Notes: generated from the sequence alone by a model not told the origin. DNA of 64,000 bases from Typhlomys cinereus (GCA_023101885.1 JALPQD010000512.1:1-64000), one strand, 5' to 3'. Counted from the stretch's first letter, positions 12,161-24,040 are shown. Program-made: numbers and translations.

Positions 12161-15100
12161 CTAGGAGCCACCTATTAGGGAGTAAATACGGCACTTAATT
12201 TTCTGGGTTTGGGATACTTCAATTAATATAATTCTTTCTAATGACATCCATTTCCCAGCAAATTCCAGTAATTCATCATTTTTGATGGCTGAGTAGTACT
12301 CCATTGTATAGATGTACCACAGTTTCCTTATCCACTCGTCAACTGTTGGACATTTAGGTTGATTCCATGACTTTGCTATTGTAAACAGTGCTGCTATGAA
12401 CATGGTCGAGCTTGTGCTATTGAGGCAAACCTCTGCTGCATGGGGGGTTATTCCCAAAAGTGGGATAGCAGGGTCATATGGCATTTCAATCTTTAATTTC
12501 TTTAAGAATCTCCAGACGACTCGCCAGAGTGGCTGTATGAGCCTGCATTCCCACCAACAATGTAGGAGAGTTCCCCTCTCTCCACATCCTCTCCAGCATT
12601 TGTTGTTGTTTGTATTGTGGATTTTTGCCATCCTGACCAGGGTGAGATGATATCTCAGGGAAGTTTTGATTTGCATTTCCCTGATGGCGAAGGAAGTGGA
12701 GCATTTTTAAAGATATTTGTTAGACATTTTAATTTCATCCCTGGTAAAGTTTCTTTGAAGTTCCAGGGCCCATTTTTTAATTGGGCCAGTGTTTTCCTTA
12801 GAGTTTAGTTTTCTAAGTTCTTTGTGCACTCTGGACAGTAGAGCACTGTCAGATATGTGGTTACTGAAGATTTTCTCCCATTCTGTGGGTTGCCTTTGAG
12901 CTCGTGTGACAATCTCTTTATCTGAACAGAAGCTCTTTAATTTCACAAGATCCCAACTGTTGAGAGTTGGTAGCAGTGACTGTGCCATTGGATGTCTGTT
13001 TAAGAAATGTTGGCCTAGCCCAATCAGCTCGAGGGAGTTCCCTATCCTTTCAACTATGGTTTTTAAAGTCTCTGGCCTGATATCAAGGTCCTTGATCCAT
13101 TTGGAATTAAGTCTTGTACATGGTGACAAGTACGGGTCCAGCTTTAATCTTCTGCATGTGGAGATCCAGTTTTGCCAGCACCATTTGTTGAAGATGCTGT
13201 TCTTTTTCCATTGGATTCTTTGGGCCCCTTTGTCAAAGATCAAATGGCTGTAGTTGTTTGGACTTATATCTGAGTCTTCAACCCTTATCCATTGATCTGT
13301 GTGTCTATTTTGGAGCCAGTACCAGGCTGTCTTTATAACTATGGATTTGTAGTATAGACTTAGGTTTGGTATGGTAATACCTCCAGCTGTGTTTTTGTTA
13401 CTCAGGATTGTTTTTGCTATCCTGGGTCTTTTGTGCATCCATATGAACTTTGAGATTGTTTGGTCAACTTCTTTGAAGAATTGCTTTGGGATTTTGATTG
13501 GTATAGCATTGAATCTGTATATTGCCTTTGGTAGGATGGTCATTTTTACGATGTTGATTCTGCCAATCCAGGAACAAGGGAGGTCTTTCCACCTTCTGGT
13601 GTCTTCTGCAATTTCTTTCTTTAGGGTTTTAAAGTTTTCATTGTAAAGGTCTTTTACCTCCTTAGTTAGGTTTATACCAAGGTATTTCATTTTTTTAGGG
13701 GTTATAGTAAATGGTATGGTTTCTCTCAAGGCTTTTTCACTTCTTTCATTCTGAGCATATAGGAAGGCCTCTGATTTTTGCACATTTATTTTGTATCCTG
13801 CCACCCTGCTGAACTTCTCAATTAGTTCCAGGAGCTTCCTGGTGGAGTTTTTGGGATCACTCAGGTATAAGATCATGTTATCTGCAAATAAGGATAGCTT
13901 GACTTCTTTCTTGCCGATTTGAATCCCTCTTATGTCCCTTTTTTGTCTTTTGGCTTCAGCTAAGACTTCAAGTACAATATTGAATAGAAGTGGTGAGAGT
14001 GGACAGCCTTGTCTAGTTCCTAATCGAAGTGGGAATGCTTCCAATTGTTCCCCATTGAGCATAATCCTTGCTGTGGGCTTGTTGTATATAGCTTTTATTA
14101 TATTGATAAAGGTTCCTTCCATTCCTACTGTCTCTAGCGTTTTGATCATAAAAGGCTGTTGGATCTTGTCAAAAGCTTTTTCTGCATCTATTGAGAGTAT
14201 CATGTGGTCTTGGACTTTGGACTGGTTTACATGATGAATTTCATTTATTGATTTGCGTATGTTGAACCAACCTTGTGTGCCGGGGATGAAGCCTACTTGG
14301 TCCCCATGAATGATCTTTTTAATATGTTCTTGAATCCGATTTGCTAAGACTTTGTTGAGAATCTTTGCGTCTGTGTTCATCAGGGAGATCGGCCTATAGT
14401 TTTCTTTCTTAAGTGAATCTTTCTTAGGTTTTGGGATTAAAACGATATTAGCTTCATAGAAGGAATTTGGTAGTGTTCCTTCCTTTGCTTTGATGGAACA
14501 GTTTAAGGAGTATTGGTGTTATTAACTCCTTAAATGTCTGGTAGAACTCTGTGCTGAATCCATCTGGTCCAGGACATTTTTTGGTGGGAAGATTCGAGAT
14601 TACTTCCTCAATTTCCTTATATGTTATAGGACTATTTAAATAATTCACAACTTCCTGATTCAATTTAGGTAAGTTGTGTTTACTTAGAAATTCATCCATC
14701 TCTTTTGTGTTGTCAAACTTCACAGAGTATAAGTTTTTGAAATATGATGTTATAATTCTCTGGATTTCTTGGGTATCCGTAGTGATAACTCCATGTTCAT
14801 TTCTAATTTTGTTAATTTGGGTTTTTTCTCTCTTGCTTTTGGTTAGTTTAGCTAGGGGTGTATCAATCTTGTTGATTTTTTCAAAGAACCAGCTTTTTGA
14901 TTGGTTGATTTTTTCTATCGTTTTCTTAGTCTCGATTTCAGATATTTCTCCCCTTATTTTGCTAATCTCCTCTCTTCTACTGCTTTTGGGATCAGATTGC
15001 TCTAGTTTCTCTAAAGCTTTAAGCTGCATTGTTAAGTTGTTTATTTCTGATGTTTCCATTTTTTTGACGTAGGCATTAAGAGCTATGAACTTACCTCTTA

Positions 15101-16009
15101 GAACAGCTTTCATTGTGTCCCAGAGATTTTGGTAGGTTGTATTTTCATTATCATTCACTTTCAGGAAATCTTGAATTTCCTTTTTAATTTCTTCCTGAAT
15201 CCAGTTCTCATTCAGCATCATAGTGTTAAGTTTCCAGGAGTTAGTGTATTTTCTCTTGTTTGATGTGTTGTGGATGTCCAGCTTTAGGCCGTGGTGGTCT
15301 GATAGGGCACAGGTTAGAATTTCAACTTTCTTGTATATGTGTAGATTCATTTTGTGGCCCAATATGTGATCTATTTTGGAGAAAGTTCTGTGTGCAGCTG
15401 AGAAAAATGTTCGATAGAGATCTGTAAGGTCCATTTCTTTCAGAGTTTGATTAAGTTCCAAAGTGTCTCTGTTAAGCTTTTGACCTGTTGATCCATCCCA
15501 TGTTGAGAGGGCGGTGTTGAAGTCCCCAAGAATTATCGTTTGGGGGTTGATTTCTTGCTTTACACGCTGTAGGGTTTTCTTCAGCAAATCCTACCTGTGC
15601 GTGCCACCACAACCGGCTTCTGTAGGGTTTTCTTAATGAATGTGTAGGGGCCCGTATTGGGTGCATATATGTTCAGTATTGTGAAGTCTTCCTGGTGAAT
15701 TGTACCTGTGACTAAAATATAGTATCCATCCGTGTCTCTTATAATTTTCTTTGGTTTGAAATCCACTTTGTCTGATAGCTTAATGGCTACCCCTGCCTGT
15801 TTTCCGCTTCCATTTGCTTGTAGAATTGTTGACCAGCCTTTTATTTTTAGAGCGTGCCTATCTTTTGTGGTGAGATGGGTTTCCTGCAGGCAGCAGATTG
15901 ATGGATTGTGAGTTTTAATCCAAGTTTGTAATCTGTGTCTCTTGATCGGTGAATTAATTCCATTAACATTTAGTGTTATAATGGAGAAACTATTGTTAAT
16001 TCCAGACAT
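12161..16009 (-). pseudogene. L1 element A ORF2 (endonuclease-reverse transcriptase), broken
   Basis: Family role: nicks target DNA and copies L1 RNA into it. The endonuclease starts at 16009 ([13 protein letters not shown].., [13 protein letters not shown] with the catalytic Glu), followed by [11 protein letters not shown] and [12 protein letters not shown]. The RT has [14 protein letters not shown] and the cysteine-rich C-terminal region ([18 protein letters not shown]); the stop follows SLIGGS. The span of 3849 nt fits a full-length ORF2. Breaks: a 53-bp insertion at 15582-15634, and frame changes near 14454-14380 and 12700. The RT box reads FADN instead of FADD at 13877-13888. It is inactive. 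Confidence 0.9.
15567..15634 (-). mobile_element. Tiny B1-head insertion with 15-bp duplication inside L1 ORF2
   Basis: CTGTAGGGTTTTCTT is present at 15567-15581 and again at 15620-15634. The 38 bases between them are absent from the other L1 copies here (for example near 55126-55140). On the minus strand they begin AGCCGGTTGTGGTGGCACGC, resembling the first 20 bases of a B1 SINE. Either a severely 3'-shortened B1 or a repair insertion would fit. Confidence 0.55.
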
Positions 16010-16059
16010 TTATTATGTTTAGTAGCTTTTATAAGTATATTGCTTCGCTTTTAATGGTG

Positions 16060-17129
16060 TTATATTTGCCTTCTGTTCTCCTGGATATGCCTGTTTTTTT
16101 CTTCACGCTTGAGTATCATTTCTAGCATTTTTTGAAGGCCTGGTTTGGTGGACATGTATCCCTTCAAGTTGTCTTTGTGCTGGAAAATTTTTCTTTCTCT
16201 CTCGATCATGACTGATAGTTTTGCAGGGTAAATCAGCCTGGGTTCACATTTTTGCTCATTCAATACTTGAAGTATGTCTCTCCAAGCTCTTCTTGCTTTT
16301 ACTGTTTCGACTGAGAAGTCATTTGTTATTTTAATAGGTTTACCTTTAAAAGTGACTTGTTTGTTCTCCCTTGAAGCTCTCAGCACCAGTTCTTTATCTT
16401 GAATGTGGAGTGTTTTAACTATTATTTGCCGCGGCGTGCTTCTATTTTGGTCGTATCTGTTTGGGGTGCGGAATGCCTCTTGTATATGAATGGGCCTCTC
16501 TTTTTTTAGATGAGGAAAGTTTTCCTTGATGATCATTTGAAAAATTTCCTCAGGGGTGGTATTTTGAGATTCTTGCTCTGGTATTCCATGAATACGCATG
16601 TTAGGCTTCTTCAGGGTGTCCCATATCTCTTGGATATTTCTCTCAAGTATCTTTTTGGCTTTAACAACCTCTTCCATTGAGCTGGTTAGTACTCCCACTT
16701 TATCTTCAAGGTCTGAAATTCTGTTTTCTGCTTCATTAGTTCTGTTGATAAGACTCTCTGTGGCGTTCTGGGTTGAAGATAACTTGTCTTTTAGCTCAGT
16801 TTTAAACTCTGCTTGAGTTTGTTTTAACTGCTCTATGCCAGTTTTTGTTTCTTGCACTGTTTTTCTCAACTCCTCCAATGTCTGTTGTGTTCCTCTTCAA
16901 AGCGATTGATTCGATTATGTAATTCCTCCCGGATTTCCTCTTTCATAGTATTGAACATGGTAATGATCATATTTTGAAAGACCTTATCCTGGGTGAGGCT
17001 TTCTTGGCCTTTTTCCGCGGGTTTGTTCTTGTTGGAGTCTAACGTTATGGGATTAATTTCTTCAGTGGGAAATTTGTTTACTTCATTGTTGCTTCTCATG
17101 GATTTGCACTTTGACTTTGGCATTGTCAT
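16060..17129 (-). pseudogene. L1 element A ORF1 (RNA-binding chaperone), one frameshift
   Basis: The start MPKSKCKSMRSNNE lies at the 17129 end. The frame changes near 16870-16878, between EEEHNRHW and MEELRKTVQ, splitting it into 87 and 272 residues. The coiled coil, RRM (MRIHGIPEQESQ) and C-terminal domain (RRAWRDILQVLNEQ..) are all recognisable. In the family ORF1p trimers coat L1 RNA. Compared with the intact copy at 53627-54691, the lesion is a single small indel. Confidence 0.9.
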
Positions 17130-17509
17130 TTTAACTCTTAAGATCTCTCAATTTCACTAAACTGAATTATTTTGCCTGGTGTCCTGGTGGGCGGGGCCCG
17201 AACGGGGACTTACCTAGGGCGCGGGGTGAGGCCCGGCTGGACCGCGCGCGTGTCCCGACCTGTGGATTGGGGTGGGGTGAAAAAGGAGGATGGGCGCGTC
17301 GGCGTGGAGCTATTTAACCCGAGGGCAGCTGGGGCGGGGCCCGGGCGCAGGGGGAGGTCCTCCTTGTCCCTCGGCCCCCGCGCGGCTCTGGCTGAATGGT
17401 GGGAGTCGGAGCCGGGTCCCTGTGGGTTGAGCTGGGGTCCTAGGGCGCGGGGTGAGGCCCGGCTGGACCGCGCTTTGCTCGTCCCGACCGGTGGAGCGGG
17501 GTGGGGTCT
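17130..17509 (-). promoter_or_regulatory. L1 element A 5' UTR with two tandem GC-rich units
   Basis: The stretch is very GC- and CpG-rich compared with its AT-rich surroundings. A 35-bp block starting CCTAGGGCGCGGGGTGAGGC is repeated identically at 17213-17247 and 17439-17473, and homology continues beyond it (GTCCCGACC..GTGG..GGGGTGGGGT). The period is about 226 bp. Rodent L1 promoters are commonly built from tandem monomers, so this is probably the L1 promoter. Confidence 0.75.
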
Positions 17510-18084
17510 CTCTTTAATTTCTTTCAGCAATGTTTTGAAGTTTCCATTATGAAGGTCTTTTACTTCCATGGTTAAATTTATTCCAAGGTACTTTATTGTC
17601 TTTGTAGGTATGGTGAATGGGATTGTTTCTGTCATTTTTTTTCTCAGCTTGTTTATCTCTGGTATGTAGAAAGGCTACTTATTCTTATATGTTGATTTTG
17701 TAACCTGCTACTTTACTGAAATTGTTTATTAATTCTAGTAGTTTCTTGGTGGAGTCACGTGAATCTCTAAAGTATATAATCATAACATCTGCAAATAGGG
17801 GTGCTTTAGCTTCTTCCTTACCTATCTGATCCCTTTTATCTCCTTCTCTTGCCTTATTGCTCTAACTAGGACTTCAAGTATAATATTGAACAGGAGTGGT
17901 GACAGTGGACAGCCTTGTCTTGTTCCTGATCTAAGGTGGAATGCTTTAGTTTTTTCCCTATTTAGAATGATGCTTGCTTTAGGCTTGTCATATAGTTTTG
18001 ATCAGGTTGAGATAGGTCCTCTTTATTCCTGTTTTCTCCAAAGATTTTTTTTAAAAATGTTTATTTATTAATTTATTTATTTAA

Positions 18085-18122
<38 letters not shown>

Positions 18123-20755
18123 ACCTGAACGCATATGCGCGTGTGTGAGAGAGAGGCAGAGGAGAGAGAGAGAGAGAGGGCACTGTGTGTACCTGTGGAA
18201 GGCCAGGGTTGACTTCGGGAATCATCCTGGATTGCTTCTACCTTGTTCTTGCTTTGTTCTTGGATTTTTCCAGATTTTGCCCACCAGGGCTGAAAATGCA
18301 TTTTTATATGAGATCTGGGATCCAAAATCAGGACCTTCTGCTTGCAGGATAGAGTCTTAACTCCTGAGCCATCTCTTCAGCCCCTACAAAACTTTTATCA
18401 TGAAAGAATGTTGAACTTTGTCGAAGGCCTTTTCTGTATCTATTGAGAGGATCATGTGTTTTTTCGAGTCTATTAATATGGTGAATTATGTTTATTGATT
18501 AATGAATGTTAAATCATCCTTGTATTCCTAGTATGAACCTGACTTGATCATGGTGTATGATACTTTGGATATGTTTTTTGATTTGGTTTGATAGTATTTT
18601 ATTCAGGATTTTTTGCATCTGTGTTCATTAGTGAGACTGGCCTATAATTCTTTTCTTTGATGTGTCTTTGGCTTTGGAATCAGAGTTATATTGGCTTCAT
18701 AGAAGCAATTTGGGAGAATTCCTTCCTCCTCTATCTTATACAATACTTTTAGGACTAGTGCCCTTAGTTCTTTGAAGGACTTGTAGAATTCTGCACTGAA
18801 TCCATCTGGTCCTGGCTGTTTATAGTTGGAAGAATTGTAATTACTGTTTCAATTTCATCGCCTGTTATTGGCCTCTTTAATGTATCTATTTCAGCTTTTT
18901 TGGTAGGTCGTATATGTTTAGGAATTCATCCATTTCCTTTAGATTGTCCAATTTAAGAGTATAAATTTTTAAAATATGTCCTTAAGATGCTTGGGATTTC
19001 TCCAGTATCTGTTGTAATTTCCCCTTTTTATTTATGATTTTGTGGATTTCAGTGTCCTCTCTTCTTCTTTTGGTTACTGAAGCTAAGAGCTTGTCAATAT
19101 TGTTTACCTTTTCAAAAAAAAAAAAACAGCCTTGTGTTTCATTGATTTTTTTTTTATATTGTCTTCTTCAGTTCCAATTCATTGATTTTTGCTGGGATCT
19201 TAGGTATTTCTTCCTGTGTGCTACTTTTAGGATTGCTTTGTTCCTTTTTTCCTAAGGTTTTCAGGTGTAACATTAAGCCATTTATTTAGGATCTTTCGTT
19301 TTTTGTGATGTAGGCATTTAGTGCTATAAACTTTCCTCTTAGAACTGCTTTCAATGTGTCCCACATATTTTGGTAGGTTGTGTCTTCATTTTCATTGGTT
19401 GCAAAGGAAGATTTTAATTTCCTGCTTTATTTCATTTTTTACTCATTCCTCATTTAAAAATGTGTTATTTCGTTTCCATCAGTTTGTGTATTTTCTATTT
19501 TTTCCTTTGTTTGTAGATATTTACCTTTATTCCTTAATGTTCAGCTAGCATTCAATTTTCCTGAATATATGGAGGTTTGATTTGTGTTCTAGTATGTGGT
19601 CTATTCTTGAGAATGTCCCATGAGTTGCTGAAGAATGTGTATTCTTTGGTGTTTGGATGAAATGTTCTGTAGATATCTGTAAGGTCCATCTGATTTATGG
19701 TTTCATATAACTCTAATGCGTCTCTCTTTAGTTTTTGGCTTGTTAACCTGTCCAGTAGTGTGAGTGGGGTATTGAAGTCTTCTACTACTACTATATTTGG
19801 GTTGATTAGTTGTTTTGTTTCCTGTAGTATTTGTTTGATGAATTTGGGTGCTTCTGTGTTTGGTGCATATATGTTTAAGATTGTAGGATCTTCTTGCTGG
19901 AATTTTCCCCCTACTTAGATGTAATATCCATTTGTATCTCATATGGCTCGCTTTAGTTTGAAGTCTATTTTGTCTGATATTAAGATGGCAACTCCTGCTT
20001 GTTTCTTTTTTCTGTTTACTTGGAGTACTTTTGACCATCTTTTTACTCTGAGGAAGTGCTTATCTTTCAAGGTGAGGTGTGTTTCTTGGAGGCAGAGAAT
20101 TGATGGGTAATGATGTTTGATCTAAGTTATAAGCCTGTGTTTCTTGATGGGGAGTTGAGCCCATTCATATTTAAAGTTATTATTGAAAGGTGCTTAATGA
20201 TTTCTAACATTTCATTGATGTTGTGGTATTTGCCTTTTTTATCCCTCATTCAGCTCTTGTGCTGATATTATTTATTCCCTTTAGTTTCTTTGATGTGTTT
20301 ATGCTTTTCTTCCATCTTGCACATTAGCCCTAACTTCTCTGTAGCCCTAACTTACTGGCCATATAGTCTTTGAGTTTGTTTTTGTCATGGAATATTTTTC
20401 TTTCACCTTCTGTTATGACTGACAGTTTAGCTGTATATAACAACCTAGGTTAATATTTGTGTTCATTCAGAACTTGTGTCTTTCCAGACTCTTTTGGCTT
20501 TTATTTTTGGTATTGAGAATTCAGTTGTAATTTTGATGGGTGCCTATCATATGTCATGGGGTATTTCTTTTTTGCCCTGAATATTTGGTGTTCTGTATAC
20601 CTCTTGAATCAGGATGGGTATCTCTTTTTTAGGTCAGGGAAATTTTCCTGCATTATCTCATTGATTATAAATGGTGGCTCTTCCTTTTGTGTGTCTGTTT
20701 TTGGGATACCCATGATCCTTATGTTGGTCCTTTTGATCATGTCCCAGAAGAGAAA
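17510..20755 (-). mobile_element. Old L1 (element B), 5' portion, truncated in ORF1
   Basis: It resumes with the right target duplication at 17510-17524, then runs through the RT, the endonuclease and part of ORF1 on the minus strand. The best ORF1 trace is [19 protein letters not shown] near 20700-20750. It breaks off near 20755, about 35 bases before the next NLRP1 exon. Many stops and indels are present. A SINE interrupts it at about 18050-18384. Confidence 0.85.
18050..18384 (-). mobile_element. B2-like SINE, minus strand, older subtype, inside old L1
   Basis: On the minus strand it begins GGGGCTGAAGAGATGGCTCA (A box), then AAGGTCCTGATTTTGGATCC (B box). It ends in (CA)n followed by A-rich sequence, seen here as TG and TTTAAAAA. 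The body (CATCCTGGATTGCTTCTACC on the plus strand) matches the copy at 30265-30562, so both belong to one older subtype. Confidence 0.75.
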
Positions 20756-20790
20756 GGCCTTGGGAAACAATGGTGTGCATCTCCTTGCAG

Positions 20791-20961
20791 GCTGGTCAAC
20801 TGTGGACTCACATCCAGCTGCTGCCATTACTTCTCCTTGGTACTCAGCTCAAGCACCAGCCTCACTGAGCTAGACCTGCGAATGAATGACCTGGGCGACC
20901 ATGGTGTAAGGCTACTGTGTGAAGGACTCAGGCATCCTACTTGCACCCTCAGAGTCCTGCT
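20791..20961 (+). CDS. Nlrp1: NLRP1 exon: second leucine-rich-repeat module
   Basis: The exon is again exactly 171 nt, with acceptor CTCCTTGCAG and donor GTAAGT. It translates as [11 protein letters not shown].., [19 protein letters not shown], then [19 protein letters not shown], with two LRR signatures and no stop. It corresponds to the last LRR module of human NLRP1 (CGLTS..CC and [12 protein letters not shown] are shared). Its acceptor tract is squeezed against the end of the old L1 at about 20755. Confidence 0.93.
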
Positions 20962-21159
20962 GTAAGTAAATCCCCGTGGGTCCTTTATGGATAAGAGTTT
21001 GGGAAGGAACACAGATGGGTTCTGGAGGATGAGATGTGGAGAATTATAGACATGTGTACAGTAAGCCCAGTTCCTCACCAGCCATACTGCTTTCTCCCCC
21101 ATCCATTGGGAAAACTGATGGACACAAGAATGTCCTCTGTCAACAAAAAGCACCTCATC

Positions 21160-21476
21160 GGGGCTGGAGAGATGGCTCAGGGGTTAAGCCTCTGCCTTGT
21201 AGGTGGAAGGTCCTGAGTTCGGATCCTAGACCCCACATATAGATGCCAGGAAGAAGCAGGGGCGGCCTGCGTTTTTGGTCCTGGTAGGCCAGAGCCTGTG
21301 AATCCCAGGGCAGAGTAAACAAGGAGGAGGAGAAGGTGGTCCATGGTGGTTCCTGAATTCACCCGTAGTTCTACACACACACACACACACACACATACAC
21401 ACATGCATGCACGCACACACGCACACACGCACACACACACAATTGAATAAATAATAAAAAAATAAAAAATAATAAT
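21160..21476 (+). mobile_element. B2-like tRNA-derived SINE, copy 2
   Basis: The head GGGGCTGGAGAGATGGCTCA and B box GGTCCTGAGTTCGGATCC are present, followed by the family body, a (CA)n tract, AATTGAATAAATAA and an A-rich tail. The 15-bp target duplication AAAAAGCACCTCATC is at 21145-21159 and 21477-21491. Confidence 0.9.
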
Positions 21477-21823
21477 AAAAAGCACCTCATCCAAATTCAT
21501 GTTACCTTCCTTGGATGGTCTATATCAAATGACTGACCCATGTTGCTTGTCCCAACTTTAGCCAGTTCCAAAAGTTATTCTGCCTTTATACCCCTGTGAT
21601 CTGGCCAAGTCCCCATTAAGACTGATCCCTGGCTTTATCACTCTCTACTTAGGGTGCTGCCCTCCTTTTTCTGTCCTACTTTAATCAAATAATATTTGTC
21701 ATTGGACTCCATCTCAGACACTAACTCTGGGGAACCTACCTGCCATGGAGTTCCTCAGCACACAGCAGGTTCCAGAGTCCTAGACCTGAGGCCTAGGTAA
21801 CCAGTCTTCCTTTGTGCTTTCAG

Positions 21824-21913
21824 TTTGGACTCTTCTTCTTTGAGTAACCAGGTGATGATGGAGCTGAAGGACCTGAAGGCAGAGAAACCCCAGCTGTTCA
21901 TCTCCAGTAATAG
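21824..21913 (+). CDS. Nlrp1: NLRP1 exon: end of LRR region
   Basis: This 90-nt exon lies between acceptor TTTGTGCTTTCAG and donor GTAAGC. It translates as LDSSSLSNQVMMELKDLKAE followed by KPQLFISSN and fits the human segment ending EKPQLLIFSRR. The phases match both neighbours and there is no stop. Confidence 0.88.
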
Positions 21914-22044
21914 GTAAGCAGAGGGAACAGCATTCCCTGTGACCAACTCAGGCAAATACTGAGCACATGTGTCTGGTACAGAGCCAAGAGATGGAGAAAG
22001 GATTCTGGGTGGGGGTGAGACATGGGGAGTTAGGAGGAAACCAG

Positions 22045-22363
22045 GAACTACAACAATATTAGTGAGGTGAGTTATGTATGTTCTTGTTTGTTTTTTCTTT
22101 TTCTAGTGAAAATACAATAATATAACCTTAAATTCTTTTGTGGGAAACATAAGTTGAAGAAAAGTAATTGAGTACTGAGTCATCTGGGCAAAGACTAGTA
22201 TGAGTAGCAACTTTACAGTTCTGCCTGTATTGGCTTTAGAGTTCTAGATAGATAGAACGATAAAATGTAGCACTCATCGCCAGGGAGAGACAAAGACCCA
22301 GGAACACAGGGAGACCCTTGGGGAAAAGAAAGGACTACCATGTCCCATGTTTATCTATCCCTG

Positions 22364-22410
<47 letters not shown>

Positions 22411-22543
22411 TCCTGCTTCTTGGGTTTGAGAAGAACTAACAGACAAGTTAGTTCTCCACCACAGAATGTGCTACAGCCCCATATTGTCACAGTTTAGCAC
22501 AGTTCATGTCATGACCATGAAACCCATTTGTCCTCAAATTGCC
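22045..22543 (+). repeat. Intronic segment duplicated at the right edge of the window
   Basis: Collinear with 63505-64000: AGGAAACCAGGAACT, AAGTAATTGAGTACTGAGTC, CAGGGAGAGACAAAGAC, the AC tract, GAATGTGCTACAGCCCCAT and CATGACCATGAAACCCATTT all have counterparts in order. The divergence is clearly visible, so the copy is not recent. Confidence 0.85.
22364..22408 (+). repeat. (AC)n microsatellite in intron
   Basis: A perfect AC run. The paralogous segment at the right edge of the window also has an AC tract at the equivalent place (about 63809-63870), so the tract predates the duplication. Confidence 0.95.
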
Positions 22544-23676
22544 GGCTTTCTGCTAGGGAAATGGAAGAGAAAGTCATAGACTTAGTACAGTCATCTATTC
22601 ACTGAGGAGATACTTCCTGCAGACCCACTATACATCACTCACCATTTGGGGATGTGAGGGCACAGCAATGAACAAAACAGACAAGGCCTAACTTCCACAA
22701 GATTGTCCAGCAAAGAGGCACCATAAGTCTCCCAGAAGTCTGGGCACGTGCACCTGGGGACACTGTGAAGGCATTGATGGTTTGTCTGTCTTTATGCAAA
22801 GAAGCCGAGCTGGTCTCTCAAAGGTGGGACATGTCAGCTGGGCTAAGAAGACATCTGTTGATTCTAGACAGAGATAGAGGTTCTGAGGAAGGCTCCATTG
22901 AAGAACACAGACACAGTGTGTAGACCAGAAACATCAACCTCATCCTCACCTAGAAAGTCCATGGAAATTCACCGCAGGCTGCTGGAGATGGGGCCCACTT
23001 CCTTTAATGGAATGTCAGATTTAACAGACCACCCAGGCAATATAGCACACTCATTCTGAAACCTCTGAGCTAGAGGTCACTGTGCAGGAAGGAAGAGGCA
23101 TAAAAGTCCCAGGGGGACAAGGGCCACAGCAGACTATTGAACCATATAAGAAAAAGTTCTTTCTGCAGTGAAGAAGCATTACTGGGCTCCAATGCTAAAA
23201 TGACCTCCTGTACTCCTATTCTGCGATTGATTACTCTAAAGAAAATGGAACTGCATAGAAGCAGGGAAACTTAGTGAATACTCTAGTGGTTCAAGGCACA
23301 GGTCACTGAGTCTTAACAAGGATGGAGGATGTAGAGGTTGGAAAAGAAAGAGTTGTTGTCAAGGTGATTAGTAATGACTATGGGTAACTGTCTTCTTCAT
23401 TTTGTACCAATGAGAATTAATAACCAATGAGAATTATTTCTTTCAATTTTTGAGACTGGTAAGTGCATGGTTCTGAGACTCGCATCTGGTGACATCCTTC
23501 TTGCTGTGCCTCCTATGACAGAAGACGGAAGGGTGCAGAGCACACATCCAACTCCCTTTGTGACAAACGTACTCTGGGCATAGGAACCTCACTCCTGCGA
23601 CAATGGCTTTCAAGACGTAATTACTTCTTATACTTTCCTATTCACTGGGATTTGGTTTTCCAGTGACTGAACTTTT

Positions 23677-23805
23677 TTTTTTAATTTTATTTATTTATTT
23701 TTGTGCTTTTTTTCTGCTTGGCTCTTTAACATCGGATCTGGGATCCGAACTCGGGATTATTTTTGCGAGGCAGAGTCTTAACCCCTGAGTCATCCTTCCA
23801 GCCCC
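23677..23805 (-). mobile_element. Short B2-like SINE, minus strand
   Basis: On the minus strand: GGGGCTGGAAGGATGACTCA, B box GAGTTCGGATCC, then an A-rich tail. It lacks the (CA)n body. The 18-bp target duplication TCCAGTGACTGAACTTTT is at 23659-23676 and 23806-23823. Confidence 0.85.
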
Positions 23806-24040
23806 TCCAGTGACTGAACTTTTAAGGACACAGTCAAACCATAGTAGTGAAGGAGGGATCAAGATAATTTCCCATTCTAGCACAGATGCCTGGGTGGATG
23901 GGGAGGCATTCACAGAAGCAGAGTCTAGAGGAGAAGTATAGGGCTGAGTTCAATTCAGATAGCATGGATTTTAGATGGCATGAAGACAGTTCTGGATTCA
24001 CCTGGCACTTGAAGAAATGAATGGAACTTTCTGTGTGTAG

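Larger units (their letters stand above)
11178..17509 (-). mobile_element. Full-length L1 (element A), nested in an older L1
   Basis: This 6.3-kb element on the minus strand has a GC-rich 5' UTR (about 17130-17509), ORF1, ORF2, a 3' UTR with a C-rich tract (G-rich in its own sense) at 11222-11275, and an A-tail at about 11178-11218. A 15-bp target duplication flanks it. Both ORFs carry frameshifts, so it cannot move by itself. It lies antisense to NLRP1 within the LRR intron. Confidence 0.93.
7745..20790 (+). other. LRR intron, almost entirely L1
   Basis: The donor is GTGGGT at 7745 and the acceptor CATCTCCTTGCAG ends at 20790. About 7745-8570 is unique sequence; nothing coding is supported there. 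The remainder is an old minus-strand L1 interrupted by a younger full-length minus-strand L1. Human NLRP1 has an additional LRR module between those matching the flanking exons. I could not find it here. Confidence 0.75.

Noticed and set aside
12906..16816. Plus-strand open frames of about 60-130 residues
   Set aside because: They are antisense shadows of L1 element A ORF1 and ORF2.
17160..17505. CpG-rich region as a host promoter island
   Set aside because: It sits exactly at the 5' end of L1 element A, bounded by the target duplication, with L1 ORF1 directly downstream on the minus strand.
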